Made by a program: the position numbers and the translations under genes. Source: a virus. Taken from it: a stretch of 64,000 nt of DNA. How positions within the stretch are numbered: the stretch's first letter is position 1; every line of letters begins with the position of its first letter. Positions 53,001-61,471 of the stretch are shown here, piece after piece. The notes under the pieces are model-generated. The model was given only the letters and a program-made list of their open reading frames with translations, was not told the origin of the DNA and did not search any database. The stretch covers positions 48,431-112,430 of the IMG/VR virus record IMGVR_UViG_3300042474_001151; one strand, written 5' to 3'.

Positions 53001-55497
53001 ACTATTAGATGGGAATTACCTAACAAAGGTAGAAAATAACGGACACGGTCACCATTTAACAACTTCAAATATATTCGATAATGGTTCTAAGGTATCTATT
53101 AATTCAAATACAGAAATAACGGGTACGTTAAATGTCACAGGAAATATTATTAACCCTAATATAACCGCAATTCAATCATCAACTGGAAGTTTAAATACTT
53201 TTACAGCATCATTATTAAGTGCAATAGAATTAACAGGTTCTAACTTAACCGTTAGAGGTAACTTATTGGTTAAAGGAACAACAACAAACGTTAATACATC
53301 AACATTAGATGTTGATAACAATTTAATTAACCTTAATGGAGCTGGAGCCGCCAATGCTGGTCTAAGAATAAAAGATACCACCGGTGTAAGCCAACTTTCA
53401 GGTTCATTATTATGGGACGCAACAAATGATTATTGGATAGCAGGTCAATTAGGTTCAGAACAAAGATTAGTTAGAGAAACAGAATTTAATAATGCTGTCA
53501 CAAGAATAGGTAATGTTGAATCAAGTACTGGTTCATTGAATTCATTTACTTCATCTATTAACACAACCATTAAATCAAAATTAAATAGTGATGGTGTTTT
53601 AAGTGGTTCCATTCAAGTAAACCACAACGCAACAACAAATTATGTTGCAAATCAACACATAGACCACACAACCGTTTCAATTACTGCGGGTAGTGGTTTA
53701 ACAGGCGGTGGAGATATATCATCTACACGGACAATTAACGTTGGTGCTGGTAATGGTATAACAGTAAACGCAGATGATATTGCAATTGATACGTCATCAG
53801 CAACATTTACAACGGGTGTTAAATCAAAATTAAATGCTGATGGTGTTGTCAGTGGTTCATCACAAATAGACGGATCACAATTAGGACTTAATAAAACAAT
53901 TACAATTGGTTCCACATCAACAACATTGGGTGGGACATCAACAACACTTGTTGGATTAACATCTGTAACATCGACAGCATTAACAGGTTCACTACAAGGA
54001 AGTATATCGGGTAATGCGGGTACGGTTACAAATGGTGTTTACACAACAGGTGACCAAACAATTGGAGGTATTAAAACGTTCAGTAGTGCAATAACCGCAT
54101 CAAACTATAGTGGAACACATACAGGTGCATCATCAGGAACAAATACGGGTGATGAAACTTTGGCAAGGGTAAATGCGTTAGCGATAACAACCGTCGGTAC
54201 AATTGGTACGGGTGTTTGGAATGGTTCATCGATTAGTACAACATACACCGCAGCTAAAGTTACAAGTGTAAGTTCAGGAACTGGTATTAGTGTTGATACA
54301 ACAACAGGTGCCGTTACAGTCACAAATAGTGGTGTAACATCTTTAACAGGAACAACTAATCAAGTAACGGTTAGTGCAAATACTGGTGGTGTTACATTAA
54401 GTTTACCACAAAGTATTGCAACAACATCAACACCAACATTTGCGGGAGTAACCTCTACCTATTTAAGAAGTGGTACTGCAACATCAAATCTTGTTAAATT
54501 TTCATCTGGTGCGGGTAGTGTAACATTTGGTAATTCATTTGGTGGAAATGCAACAGACACAAGTAGAACAGTATATTTTAGAGGTACATCAACCGCATCA
54601 GTTTGGTGGGGAGCACCAGATGTAAATGGAGATAACGTTCCACATGGTGCAATTGATAGTCTTAGTACTGGTGGTTTAACTCATTGGTACAACTCAGCCG
54701 GAACGGGTGGAGGTACTTGGACCAAAATAATGACCGTTGACAGTGCGGGGGTAACAATGAACTCCGGTAATTTTGTTGGTACATTAACTGGAAATGCAAC
54801 TAACATAACCGCATCATCAAATACATCTTTAACATCTTTAGCGAACTTAGCAACTGTTGGTACAATCGGTACAGGTGTTTGGAATGGTAGTTCAATTGCA
54901 ACAACATACACCGCAGCTAAAGTAACTGCAGTTAATGCGGGAACAGGTGTTGGTGTTGATACAACAACAGGTTCAGTAACAGTTTCGATTGGTCAATCGG
55001 TTGCAACGTCAGCGGTACCAACATTTAAGGCTGCGATATTTACCAGTGACACAGATAGTCGGGTTTTAAAATTAAGAGAGTTAGCTTCAACTAGTGGTAA
55101 CATTATTCAATTTCAAGACTCTGCGGGAAATAACAAATGGGAAATAGTTGGTAGATCTAATACAGATGCAACGCCATTTTACATTTATAAAAATGATGGA
55201 ACAAATACCGGGTATATATTTTCAATTAGTGGAGGTGGTATACCAAATTTCCACACCGCATTAACTATCGGTGGAAGTACCGCTAAATCAATTTCAAACT
55301 CATCATATTCAACATCATTTAGTAGTGTATCATCAGTAACAGTTACACATAGTTTAGGAACAAAAGACGTGGCGGTATTTGTTTATGACAGTTCAGATAA
55401 TATGTTCTGGCCATCATCAATTGTTACAACAAGTACATCCGTTGTAACAATAACTTTTGCATCTTCTAGATCAGGAAGGGTTGTAGTTGTAAGATAA
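50062..55497 (+). CDS. Giant tail-fibre protein with cupredoxin-like insert (1811 residues)
   Basis: N-terminus related to the 10557 fibre: GSFKGDGSNLYNIPASGVTGL. At about residues 385-490 (nt 51216-51535) lies a cupredoxin-like domain: YFINGLKAP, THPLLFSLTSDG, YYWCDHHVGMGN. The His, Cys, His and Met of a type 1 copper site are all present; such domains occur in marine phage virion proteins. It continues with 18-residue Ser repeats (51909-52610), the ISVFDSGSTNITASL module, LTVRGNLLVKG ... WIAG, GGDISSTRTI, TTYTAAKVT repeats, and a C-terminal strand-rich part (SLGTKDVAVFVYD) ending in RSGRVVVVR. Likely a long receptor-binding fibre. Confidence 0.85.
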   Translation: MKIFDAHISGSLSVSSSAEISNDLLVSGNLNVLGTINGSISGSTTNADTASFAPKYSLTSSFNTFTSSYNTGSFTGSFKGDGSNLYNIPASGVTGLELNKIVNGSASASVLSDGTFRVNGDAYIDGTLTAKEIHTSIVTSSVLYESGSTKFGDTVDDTHSFTGSVNITGSISLNGQAIGTGKLDETTFQSYTSSISSSIGSLETASGSIRTTLNSYTSSNDSTNTTQNSRLTSIEGVTGSIGLLNTYTGSNNIRLGNIETSTGSLNTFTSSASGRLTSLESASSSIQGDFNSFTSSYNTVSGSINNRLGSLESFSGSYTGSFSGSFKGDGTNLFNIPASGVTGLNLTRIADGAATASISNTNGLRVNSNTEITGTLKLNKVNLGSNNIVDITLTDGGGKYFINGLKAPRLSFIKGFKYRFYYNNIATHPLLFSLTSDGEHNGGTIYTTGVTTNSDPFYIEVDVTDATAATFYYWCDHHVGMGNSITVYSDFLHGQSSIGLINVDTTALATTGSNNFTNIQRTSGSLVVTGSVDITGSITLNGQAIGTGKLDETTFQSYTSSNDSRVSSLESSTGSLNTFTSSIDTTIKNKLNTETVISGSVQVLITGTTGYSTFSSSISTSIGSLSGSVATTTSGLSSSIGSLSYSVDSLSSSIATTTSGLSSSIATTTSGLSSSIGSLSYSVATTTSGLSSSIGSLSSSVATTTLGLSSSIGSLSSSIATTTLGLSSSIGSLSSSVATTTLNLKNRVDSIETSTGSLNSFTSSINTTIKDKMNSESVLSGSIQVNLTGTTGYGTFSSSIATTTNDLSTSIATTTSGLSSSIGSLSSSVATTTSGLSSSIGSLSSSIATTTLGTKNRVDSIEAKTGSYATTGSNNFQGTQTITGSLYISQNLIVQGSSSLENITASAVSIGTNTIVLNTDSPAFRYAGISVFDSGSTNITASLFYDSLTNQWKFKHVDTGTNDASIMLFGPLGNDIDNAPLLDGNYLTKVENNGHGHHLTTSNIFDNGSKVSINSNTEITGTLNVTGNIINPNITAIQSSTGSLNTFTASLLSAIELTGSNLTVRGNLLVKGTTTNVNTSTLDVDNNLINLNGAGAANAGLRIKDTTGVSQLSGSLLWDATNDYWIAGQLGSEQRLVRETEFNNAVTRIGNVESSTGSLNSFTSSINTTIKSKLNSDGVLSGSIQVNHNATTNYVANQHIDHTTVSITAGSGLTGGGDISSTRTINVGAGNGITVNADDIAIDTSSATFTTGVKSKLNADGVVSGSSQIDGSQLGLNKTITIGSTSTTLGGTSTTLVGLTSVTSTALTGSLQGSISGNAGTVTNGVYTTGDQTIGGIKTFSSAITASNYSGTHTGASSGTNTGDETLARVNALAITTVGTIGTGVWNGSSISTTYTAAKVTSVSSGTGISVDTTTGAVTVTNSGVTSLTGTTNQVTVSANTGGVTLSLPQSIATTSTPTFAGVTSTYLRSGTATSNLVKFSSGAGSVTFGNSFGGNATDTSRTVYFRGTSTASVWWGAPDVNGDNVPHGAIDSLSTGGLTHWYNSAGTGGGTWTKIMTVDSAGVTMNSGNFVGTLTGNATNITASSNTSLTSLANLATVGTIGTGVWNGSSIATTYTAAKVTAVNAGTGVGVDTTTGSVTVSIGQSVATSAVPTFKAAIFTSDTDSRVLKLRELASTSGNIIQFQDSAGNNKWEIVGRSNTDATPFYIYKNDGTNTGYIFSISGGGIPNFHTALTIGGSTAKSISNSSYSTSFSSVSSVTVTHSLGTKDVAVFVYDSSDNMFWPSSIVTTSTSVVTITFASSRSGRVVVVR
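51909..52610 (+). repeat. Array of 54-nt (18-codon) Ser/Thr coding repeats
   Basis: Same kind of in-frame units as at 11599-12500 (SSSIGSL, VATTTSGL), here with SLSYS variants and interrupted by KNRVDSIE at about 52295-52320. The DNA units are near-identical to those of the 10557 gene, so exchange between the two genes 40 kb apart is possible. Confidence 0.7.
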
Positions 55498-55509
55498 AAT
55501 TCGTATATT
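55481..55509 (+). promoter_or_regulatory. Promoter TTGTAG-17-TATATT, leaderless layout
   Basis: TTGTAG 55481-55486 (inside the fibre gene end) and TATATT 55504-55509, spacer 17 bp. The ATG at 55517 is 7 nt after the -10. Confidence 0.55.
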
Positions 55510-55516
55510 ATAGAAT

Positions 55517-56656
55517 ATGTTAAGAGAGAATGTTGAAGTAAGTGGTTCATTAAATATAAGTGGACAATATATTATACCAAGAGGGCCAAGAGCAAATAGA
55601 CCGTCTAGTCCTGATATTGGTTCTTTATATTTGGAAGAGTCAACAAGTGGTAGTTTTGTTGTAACATACACAGCCTCATCAAATTATGATGGTGGTTGGG
55701 AACCAGTTGGTTCACAAAATACAGATAGAACAGGATTTAAATACAGACAGGTTATTAATTACTCATACTTAGCTGGTGGTTATAAATCCGCATCACCATG
55801 GAAGAATGTTCATAGAACAACAAATTCAACAGACCAAACGGTTCACTTAGGTGAATTATTAGATTACCCAGCATCATATACATCTGGTGCTTGCAGTAAA
55901 AGTATTTTATTTCTATGGTCAACAAACACAGATGGTACATTTAAAGGAGATAGTACTATTCATTCAACATGGACTAGTGGTGTACACATGGTTAATGAAA
56001 CCGCATATGCTCACCAATCAAAATGGGATTTAGCAAATGCAAGAGATGACTGCGGTACTTTACATCAAGAAACAGAGTTTGCGTGGATATTCGGTGCTGG
56101 TGTGGCTGCTGTTGAGAAATTTAATTTAACAAATGAAACGATGTATAGTGTGTACTATGGTGGACCGTACACTTTAACTGCAATGGAAACATCAATTACA
56201 GGTAGTGGTCCTTCTGGTGCATCAGGATTTTCAGATGAGAATTATGGTTATGGATGGACACAACAAAGTGGCACAAAACTATTCTTCGCAAATGATACAT
56301 TCACAAATAATCAGCAGTGGGGTGCGAGCGGTCAACAAAAAGGTATTAGTTCAAAGGTGGGTAAAGGTTATGCGGGAAATGAAGGAACATATAATGGGGG
56401 TTATAATTTAAGAAGATGGAATGTTTTTACTGAAACTAATTTAGGTAACGTTTCAAAACCGCACCCTAACTGCGGAGAAGAAAACTTTACAATGGGACAA
56501 GATCATCAATATATGTTAGGTTGTTATGACGGTGCACAGGTAAATACTAGTTGGAAATTTGGTTACACTACGGATACTGGTACAGTAAACCCTAGTGGTT
56601 TGGCGCCAGGAGTAAATGATGGAACATCATCAGGTCATTGCGGTTGGAGAACATAA
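55517..56656 (+). CDS. Propeller-like virion protein, paralogue 1 of 3
   Basis: 379 residues. N-terminal short segment (ENVEVSGSLNISGQ ... GSLYLEESTSGSF) of a phage structural type, then a repeat-rich body with YLAGGYKSASPWKN, FAWIFGAGVAAVEKFNL, GYGWTQQSGTKLFF and KVGKGYAGNEGTYNGGYNLRRW, whose alternation of GG-Y and V-x-K-F/d-L recalls Kelch-like blades. Ends NPSGLAPGVNDGTSSGHCGWRT, shared with two paralogues. Beta-propeller fold is a guess from repeats. Probably a receptor-binding or fibre-cap protein. Confidence 0.7.
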   Translation: MLRENVEVSGSLNISGQYIIPRGPRANRPSSPDIGSLYLEESTSGSFVVTYTASSNYDGGWEPVGSQNTDRTGFKYRQVINYSYLAGGYKSASPWKNVHRTTNSTDQTVHLGELLDYPASYTSGACSKSILFLWSTNTDGTFKGDSTIHSTWTSGVHMVNETAYAHQSKWDLANARDDCGTLHQETEFAWIFGAGVAAVEKFNLTNETMYSVYYGGPYTLTAMETSITGSGPSGASGFSDENYGYGWTQQSGTKLFFANDTFTNNQQWGASGQQKGISSKVGKGYAGNEGTYNGGYNLRRWNVFTETNLGNVSKPHPNCGEENFTMGQDHQYMLGCYDGAQVNTSWKFGYTTDTGTVNPSGLAPGVNDGTSSGHCGWRT

Positions 56657-56662
56657 AATTTA

Positions 56663-56670
56663 TATTTATA
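56663..56670 (+). promoter_or_regulatory. TATTTATA motif before paralogue 2
   Basis: TATTTATA 4 nt before the ATG at 56675, the same spacing as at 6089. Role inferred. Confidence 0.3.
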
Positions 56671-56674
56671 AGAT

Positions 56675-57781
56675 ATGCTACACGAAAATATTGAAATTAG
56701 CGGGTCCCTAAAAGCACAAGGTGTGATAAAATCACCAGTAGGCACGCGGGCAAATAGACCTAGCAGTCCACAAACTGGTTCTTTATATTTAGAGCAGGCA
56801 ACTAGTGGTAGTTTTTTAATGGTTTATGTTGGTTTAAGTAATAGTGATAGTGGATGGGTTAGGGTATCTTCTCAAGTAAATGCCAATGTTGGTTTTAAAT
56901 TTAGACAGATAATTAGTGTTTCTTATCTTGCGGGTGGTTATAAAGATTCATCCCCTTGGAAAAATGTCCACAAAACAATTAATGCGACCGATCAGACAAC
57001 ACACATTGGTGAGTTATTAGATTTTCCTGCGTCGTATACATCTGGAGCTTGTAGTAAATATATTTTTTTTGTTTGGTCTGTCAATGAAGACAACGTTTTT
57101 AAGGGGCCAAGTGATGTTAATGGTGTGAGAACATCTGCAATTAATATGGCAAACGATACCAAGTATGCACATAATTCTAAGTTTAACATAACAACAGCTA
57201 GAAGCGATGTTGGAACTATGCACAAAGAAACTGAAATTGCATATCTATTTACAGGCGGTAGCTCCACTGTTGAAAAATTTGACCTAAGTACGGAGACAAT
57301 TGCAACTGGTTTTAATTTATCAACAATAAATGGTGGTGATGGTGGTTCAGCATTTTCTGATGAAAATTTTGGATACGGTTGGACATCTAGTGAAGGAATT
57401 AAAATGAGTTTTGCCACAGAAACATTTACATCATCTGGAATGTGGGGGGCACATTCACAACAGAAGGGAATGAGTTCTAAAGTTGGAAAAGGTTATGCTG
57501 GAAACGAAGGTTCATATAATGGTGGTTACAACTTAAGAAGATGGAGTAATGCTAATGATACCAACATTGGAAACGTATCAAAGCCTCATCCTAATTGCGG
57601 TGAAGAAAATTTTACAATGGGACAAGATCACCAATATATGTTGGGTAATTATGATGGCGCTCAAAATAATACAAGTTGGAAATTTTATTACTCAACGGAC
57701 ACCGGGACGACCAGCGTAAGCGGTCTAGCCCCTGGCGTAAATGCGGGGACATCATCCGGACATTGTGGTTGGAGAGCATAA
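56675..57781 (+). CDS. Propeller-like virion protein, paralogue 2 of 3
   Basis: 368 residues, clear duplicate of the 55517 protein: GSLYLEQATSGSF, YLAGGYKDSSPWKN, LDFPASYTSGACSKY, IAYLFTGGSSTVEKFDLSTET (the clearest Kelch-like block), SDENFGYGWTSSEGI, KVGKGYAGNEGSYNGGYNLRRW, and the GHCGWRA end. The central region and the loops between blocks vary most, as expected for specificity determinants. Cys near the C-terminus (HPNCGEEN, GHCGW) is conserved in all three. Confidence 0.7.
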   Translation: MLHENIEISGSLKAQGVIKSPVGTRANRPSSPQTGSLYLEQATSGSFLMVYVGLSNSDSGWVRVSSQVNANVGFKFRQIISVSYLAGGYKDSSPWKNVHKTINATDQTTHIGELLDFPASYTSGACSKYIFFVWSVNEDNVFKGPSDVNGVRTSAINMANDTKYAHNSKFNITTARSDVGTMHKETEIAYLFTGGSSTVEKFDLSTETIATGFNLSTINGGDGGSAFSDENFGYGWTSSEGIKMSFATETFTSSGMWGAHSQQKGMSSKVGKGYAGNEGSYNGGYNLRRWSNANDTNIGNVSKPHPNCGEENFTMGQDHQYMLGNYDGAQNNTSWKFYYSTDTGTTSVSGLAPGVNAGTSSGHCGWRA

Positions 57782-57794
57782 AAATAATTAAATT

Positions 57795-58904
57795 ATGATA
57801 TACGAGAATTTAGAAGTTAGTGGTAGTTTAACATCGGATAGAGTGGTGAATAGACCACCTAGAGGAACAAGAGCAAATAGAGTTGGTTCACCATTGTCTG
57901 GTTCATTATATTTGGAAGAATCTACGAGCGGTAGTTTCTTAATGTTATATACTGGAGTGTCAAATATTGATAATGGATGGGAAAGAATTGCCGCACAAGA
58001 AACCATACCAATTGCGTTTAAATATAGACAAGTTTTATCATACACATATTTGGCCGGTGGTTATAAAGACTCATCACCGTGGAGAAACGTACACAAAACA
58101 ACAAACTCAACAAGTCAAACAACACACGTTGGTGAATTATTAGATTATCCAGTATCTTATACATCAGGAGCGTGTAATAAAACAATATTGTTTATTTGGT
58201 CAGTAAATGACGATGGAGCATGGAAAGGGCCGGATAGTATTCATGGAACTCGGACATCGGCAATCAATATGTTTAATGATACAAACTATGCTCACCAAGC
58301 TAAATTTAATACAGGTATTGCTAGAAGTGACGTTGCTACCATGCAAAAGGAAACGGAATTTGCTTACTTAATATCAGGTGGATCAACCACTATTGAAAAA
58401 TTTAATTTATCTAACGAAAGTTATGTAAGTGGATTTGGTGTAACGTCAATAAGTGGAACGGATGGTGCTGGTGCATTTTATGATGAAAGTTTTGGATATG
58501 CATGGACAACATCCGCAGGAATAAAATTTAATTTTTCCAACGAAACACCAAGTTCCTCAACACAATGGGGCGCACACGCACAACAAAAAGGTGTACCATC
58601 TAAAGTCGGTAAGGGATATTGCGGTAACGAGGGATCATATAATGGTGGTTATAACCTAAGAAGGTGGAGTAACTCCACAGATACGAATCTTGGTAACGTA
58701 GCTAAACCACACCAAAACTGTGGAGAAGAAAACTTAGCATTAGGACAAGATTGGCAGTATATGTTAGGTAATTACGATGGAACGGGTCAAAATAACACTA
58801 GTTGGCAATTAATATATGCAACCGACACTGGATCAAATGCGGTTACCGGATTAGCTCCAGTGGTAAATGCCGGAACATCATCCGGACATTGTGGTTGGAG
58901 ATAA
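57795..58904 (+). CDS. Propeller-like virion protein, paralogue 3 of 3
   Basis: 369 residues, third copy. NRPPRGTRANRVGSPLSG, YLEESTSGSFLMLY, YLAGGYKDSSPWRN, FAYLISGGSTTIEKFNLSNE, YDESFGYAWTTSAGI, SKVGKGYCGNEGSYNGGYNLRRW, and the GHCGWR end, ending directly at the Arg. Three tandem copies with different loops suggest several specificities or a hetero-oligomer. Same N-terminal attachment segment (ENLEVSGSL) as the other copies. Confidence 0.7.
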   Translation: MIYENLEVSGSLTSDRVVNRPPRGTRANRVGSPLSGSLYLEESTSGSFLMLYTGVSNIDNGWERIAAQETIPIAFKYRQVLSYTYLAGGYKDSSPWRNVHKTTNSTSQTTHVGELLDYPVSYTSGACNKTILFIWSVNDDGAWKGPDSIHGTRTSAINMFNDTNYAHQAKFNTGIARSDVATMQKETEFAYLISGGSTTIEKFNLSNESYVSGFGVTSISGTDGAGAFYDESFGYAWTTSAGIKFNFSNETPSSSTQWGAHAQQKGVPSKVGKGYCGNEGSYNGGYNLRRWSNSTDTNLGNVAKPHQNCGEENLALGQDWQYMLGNYDGTGQNNTSWQLIYATDTGSNAVTGLAPVVNAGTSSGHCGWR

Positions 58905-58907
58905 CAT

Positions 58908-58936
58908 TTGACTTTATGAATATTTTTCACTATATT
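58908..58936 (+). promoter_or_regulatory. Promoter TTGACT-17-TATATT
   Basis: TTGACT 58908-58913 and TATATT 58931-58936 with a 17-bp spacer. The ATG at 58955 is 18 nt downstream, allowing a short leader of about 12 nt. Confidence 0.65.
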
Positions 58937-58954
58937 GTATAAAAACAATTAATT

Positions 58955-59719
58955 ATGGAACAAGGTTACAAATACGACAGGTCTAATTTTATCAATAACC
59001 CATTTGATGAAAAACTAATGCAAATATCTGAAAGCATGTCATTTGCATTACCGAAATATAAGGCATATAATTTCGTTGGGGGTGCACAAATAACTCCATA
59101 TGCGAGATTAAAACAATGGTTATTGGAATTAAGAGGTAGAGAAGATGCTGTTGAACATTTGGAATATACAGTAAGAAAGGCCGAACTTGAAATTCAAATG
59201 GACGAAGAAAGTAAAGAATTTATTACCGACACCAAAAGAAAAGAAATGGTCGATTTAACCATTGCAGATAAACGTATTGATTTAAGAAAATTTAATAGAA
59301 ATCTTAAAGATGCGTATAGAGAAAGACAAGGGTTTATTGATTTAATTAAGGAATATTTGGAATCAGATGATGCCACCTTACCCGATGGTACCAAATTAAT
59401 TGATGTTTTTGGTAATCCAGAATTGGAAGAAAAATATGAGCACGAATATTGGACTGTTCGTATGGCTAAACAAGCAATGTTGGATATGATTTCATATGGT
59501 AGAATTGGTACAGGTAACTTAGATTCAATTCTTATGATGGACCCTGAACAACAAAAACAAGTTTTAACTTTGGCTTCAGCATACACGATTTCTATTGATA
59601 AAAATATAAATCAATTAATGTCACAAGCTACAACAGATAATTTCTCAATTGAAGAGTCGTTAAAGAATCAATTGAAATTAACAGAACCAAATAAAATAGA
59701 AACAGAAAAATTATTATAA
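58955..59719 (+). CDS. Unknown protein, helical
   Basis: 254 residues. Strongly helical and charged after residue 50 (KQWLLELRGREDAVEHLEYTVRKAELEIQMDEE), with DMISYGRIGTGNLDSILMMDPEQQKQVL near 190-215. No family recognised. Carries its own promoter and starts a block with the next unknown gene. It could be a virion or replication-linked protein; nothing in the sequence decides. Confidence 0.6.
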   Translation: MEQGYKYDRSNFINNPFDEKLMQISESMSFALPKYKAYNFVGGAQITPYARLKQWLLELRGREDAVEHLEYTVRKAELEIQMDEESKEFITDTKRKEMVDLTIADKRIDLRKFNRNLKDAYRERQGFIDLIKEYLESDDATLPDGTKLIDVFGNPELEEKYEHEYWTVRMAKQAMLDMISYGRIGTGNLDSILMMDPEQQKQVLTLASAYTISIDKNINQLMSQATTDNFSIEESLKNQLKLTEPNKIETEKLL

Positions 59720-60459
59720 TGACACATATTCTTTTTAAAGTACAAGGGAATGTTCCAGGTTATATACACGTAGTTGGAATGTATTTAAATTACAATTACG
59801 GTAGAATAGCTGATGAGTATAACGACATGAGAGTTGAATTAAATAAACTTGGTGCAATAGTTATACCAGAAGAGGTTGCTAAAGGATTTGTTTTTGCTGA
59901 CATATATAAAGATTATATTAGTGTTAGAACAAATTCAAATATCATGGATGAAATTCCACAGTTGGCAGAATCCAGTGAAACAGAAGCGGAAAAAGTAAAA
60001 CATTTTCTTACTGACGAAGACAAAGCGGCCGGCGTCGCGTTTAATAAAGCTGCGATGAGAAAAGTAGTTGCAGATAGATTTTCTGAAAGATACAAAGAGC
60101 TTATGGTTGATGCTTCTATACTGGAGAAAGACACTTGGGAAGAGCAAAAAAGAGAAGCGTTTGGTTGGACTGCTGATGAAGATTATCAAACACCAATCAT
60201 TGATATTTTATGTGCTGGTAGAAATATTGAAAAATCAGTATTTGTACAAAAAATCATTAATAATGTAACAGCGTATAATACTAAACTGGCTAATCTATTA
60301 TTAGAACAACAACTATTAGAAGAAAGAATTAAAGCGTGTGAAACTATTGCTGATTGTCACAGACTTAAGCATGAGAAGTTTGGCGTTGCAATGAGTAAGC
60401 AACAAAGGGAAGATGAGAATATTGAAACAACACCTCTCACATTGAGAATGGACTTTTAA
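59719..60459 (+). CDS. Unknown protein
   Basis: 246 residues, TAATG coupled to the 58955 gene. Starts THILFKVQGNVPGYIHVVGMYLNY, then helical, with RKVVADRFSERYKELMVD and AYNTKLANLLLEQQLLEERIKACE, likely coiled coil. No Cys cluster or membrane span. Function unknown; the junction with the previous gene suggests a complex. Confidence 0.6.
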   Translation: MTHILFKVQGNVPGYIHVVGMYLNYNYGRIADEYNDMRVELNKLGAIVIPEEVAKGFVFADIYKDYISVRTNSNIMDEIPQLAESSETEAEKVKHFLTDEDKAAGVAFNKAAMRKVVADRFSERYKELMVDASILEKDTWEEQKREAFGWTADEDYQTPIIDILCAGRNIEKSVFVQKIINNVTAYNTKLANLLLEQQLLEERIKACETIADCHRLKHEKFGVAMSKQQREDENIETTPLTLRMDF

Positions 60460-60469
60460 ATAATTTTTA

Positions 60470-61471
60470 ATGAATTTAGCGATAAACGGAACGTGTGCTA
60501 AGGGATGTTCATTTTGTTTCACAAAAGAAGATGCAAGATTAAAACACACGTTAGGAGAAATGGATATAGAAATGGTCGATAAAATTATCGACCATTATCG
60601 TCTAAGTAACTCTAATGAAGAGATTACTATACTTGGAGGAGAACCAACACAACATTCAAATTTTATTGGGATATTAGACCATATATTTTCTAAGGGATTT
60701 AAAGTAAATCTTGTTAGTAATTTTCTATTTGGTAAAACCACCAGAGAGTATATAATAGAGAATATCAAAAACATTAGATGGGTCTTTCCAAATGCCGCTG
60801 AACTCAATGAGAAAAACAGGATGGTTATTTTTAAAAAAAACTATATAGAAATTTATAAGGCATATGCAAACACGTGGGGATTTGACACTCACCCAAGATT
60901 ATATTTGGCATTAACAATGTCGAGTGATTGGAAAGATAGAAATTTCTATGAATATATTAAGTGGTTATACCATGAATTAGATGGTAAAATAAATGCTATT
61001 AGATTAGGTTTAGACTTAACCGGCACCTATCTCATTAATAATAAAGAGATGGGTCAGGAAATGATTAAAATACTTAAATTTGGTCTATATAATCAAATAA
61101 AAATCACATCAGATTGTCAAGTACCACCATGTCTTTGGGAGGGTAAAACAAAAGGTGCGGTAATGGAAAACTCATTAAATTTTGCCACATTCAAAATCCC
61201 TGAGTATGAAACCATATGTGGATTTATGCCGTTAGATATATTTCCCGACGGAAGTTCAATCCATTGTTATCCATTGGAAGATAAAGTAAAGATTAATAAT
61301 GTTTTGGAAATATCAGGAAAAAATGGTATATTAGGGTTAAGAGAAGAGTTTGATAAACTTTATATTAATAATTATAAAAATTACTCAATCCCACAAGATT
61401 GTTTAGATTGTGTTTTCTATAAAACAGAATGTAATGGAATATGTGGCGGTTGTATGGAAGGTAGCAAATGA
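60470..61471 (+). CDS. Radical SAM protein with C-terminal Cys cluster
   Basis: 333 residues. The cluster motif CAKGCSFC at 9-16 is at the very start, LGGEPTQHSN (GGEP at 56-59) follows, and the C-terminus holds CGFMPLDIFPDGSSIHCYP and DCLDCVFYKTECNGICGGC, probable ligands for auxiliary clusters of SPASM type. Directly coupled by a 4-nt overlap to a U32-like protein gene. Confidence 0.8.
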   Translation: MNLAINGTCAKGCSFCFTKEDARLKHTLGEMDIEMVDKIIDHYRLSNSNEEITILGGEPTQHSNFIGILDHIFSKGFKVNLVSNFLFGKTTREYIIENIKNIRWVFPNAAELNEKNRMVIFKKNYIEIYKAYANTWGFDTHPRLYLALTMSSDWKDRNFYEYIKWLYHELDGKINAIRLGLDLTGTYLINNKEMGQEMIKILKFGLYNQIKITSDCQVPPCLWEGKTKGAVMENSLNFATFKIPEYETICGFMPLDIFPDGSSIHCYPLEDKVKINNVLEISGKNGILGLREEFDKLYINNYKNYSIPQDCLDCVFYKTECNGICGGCMEGSK

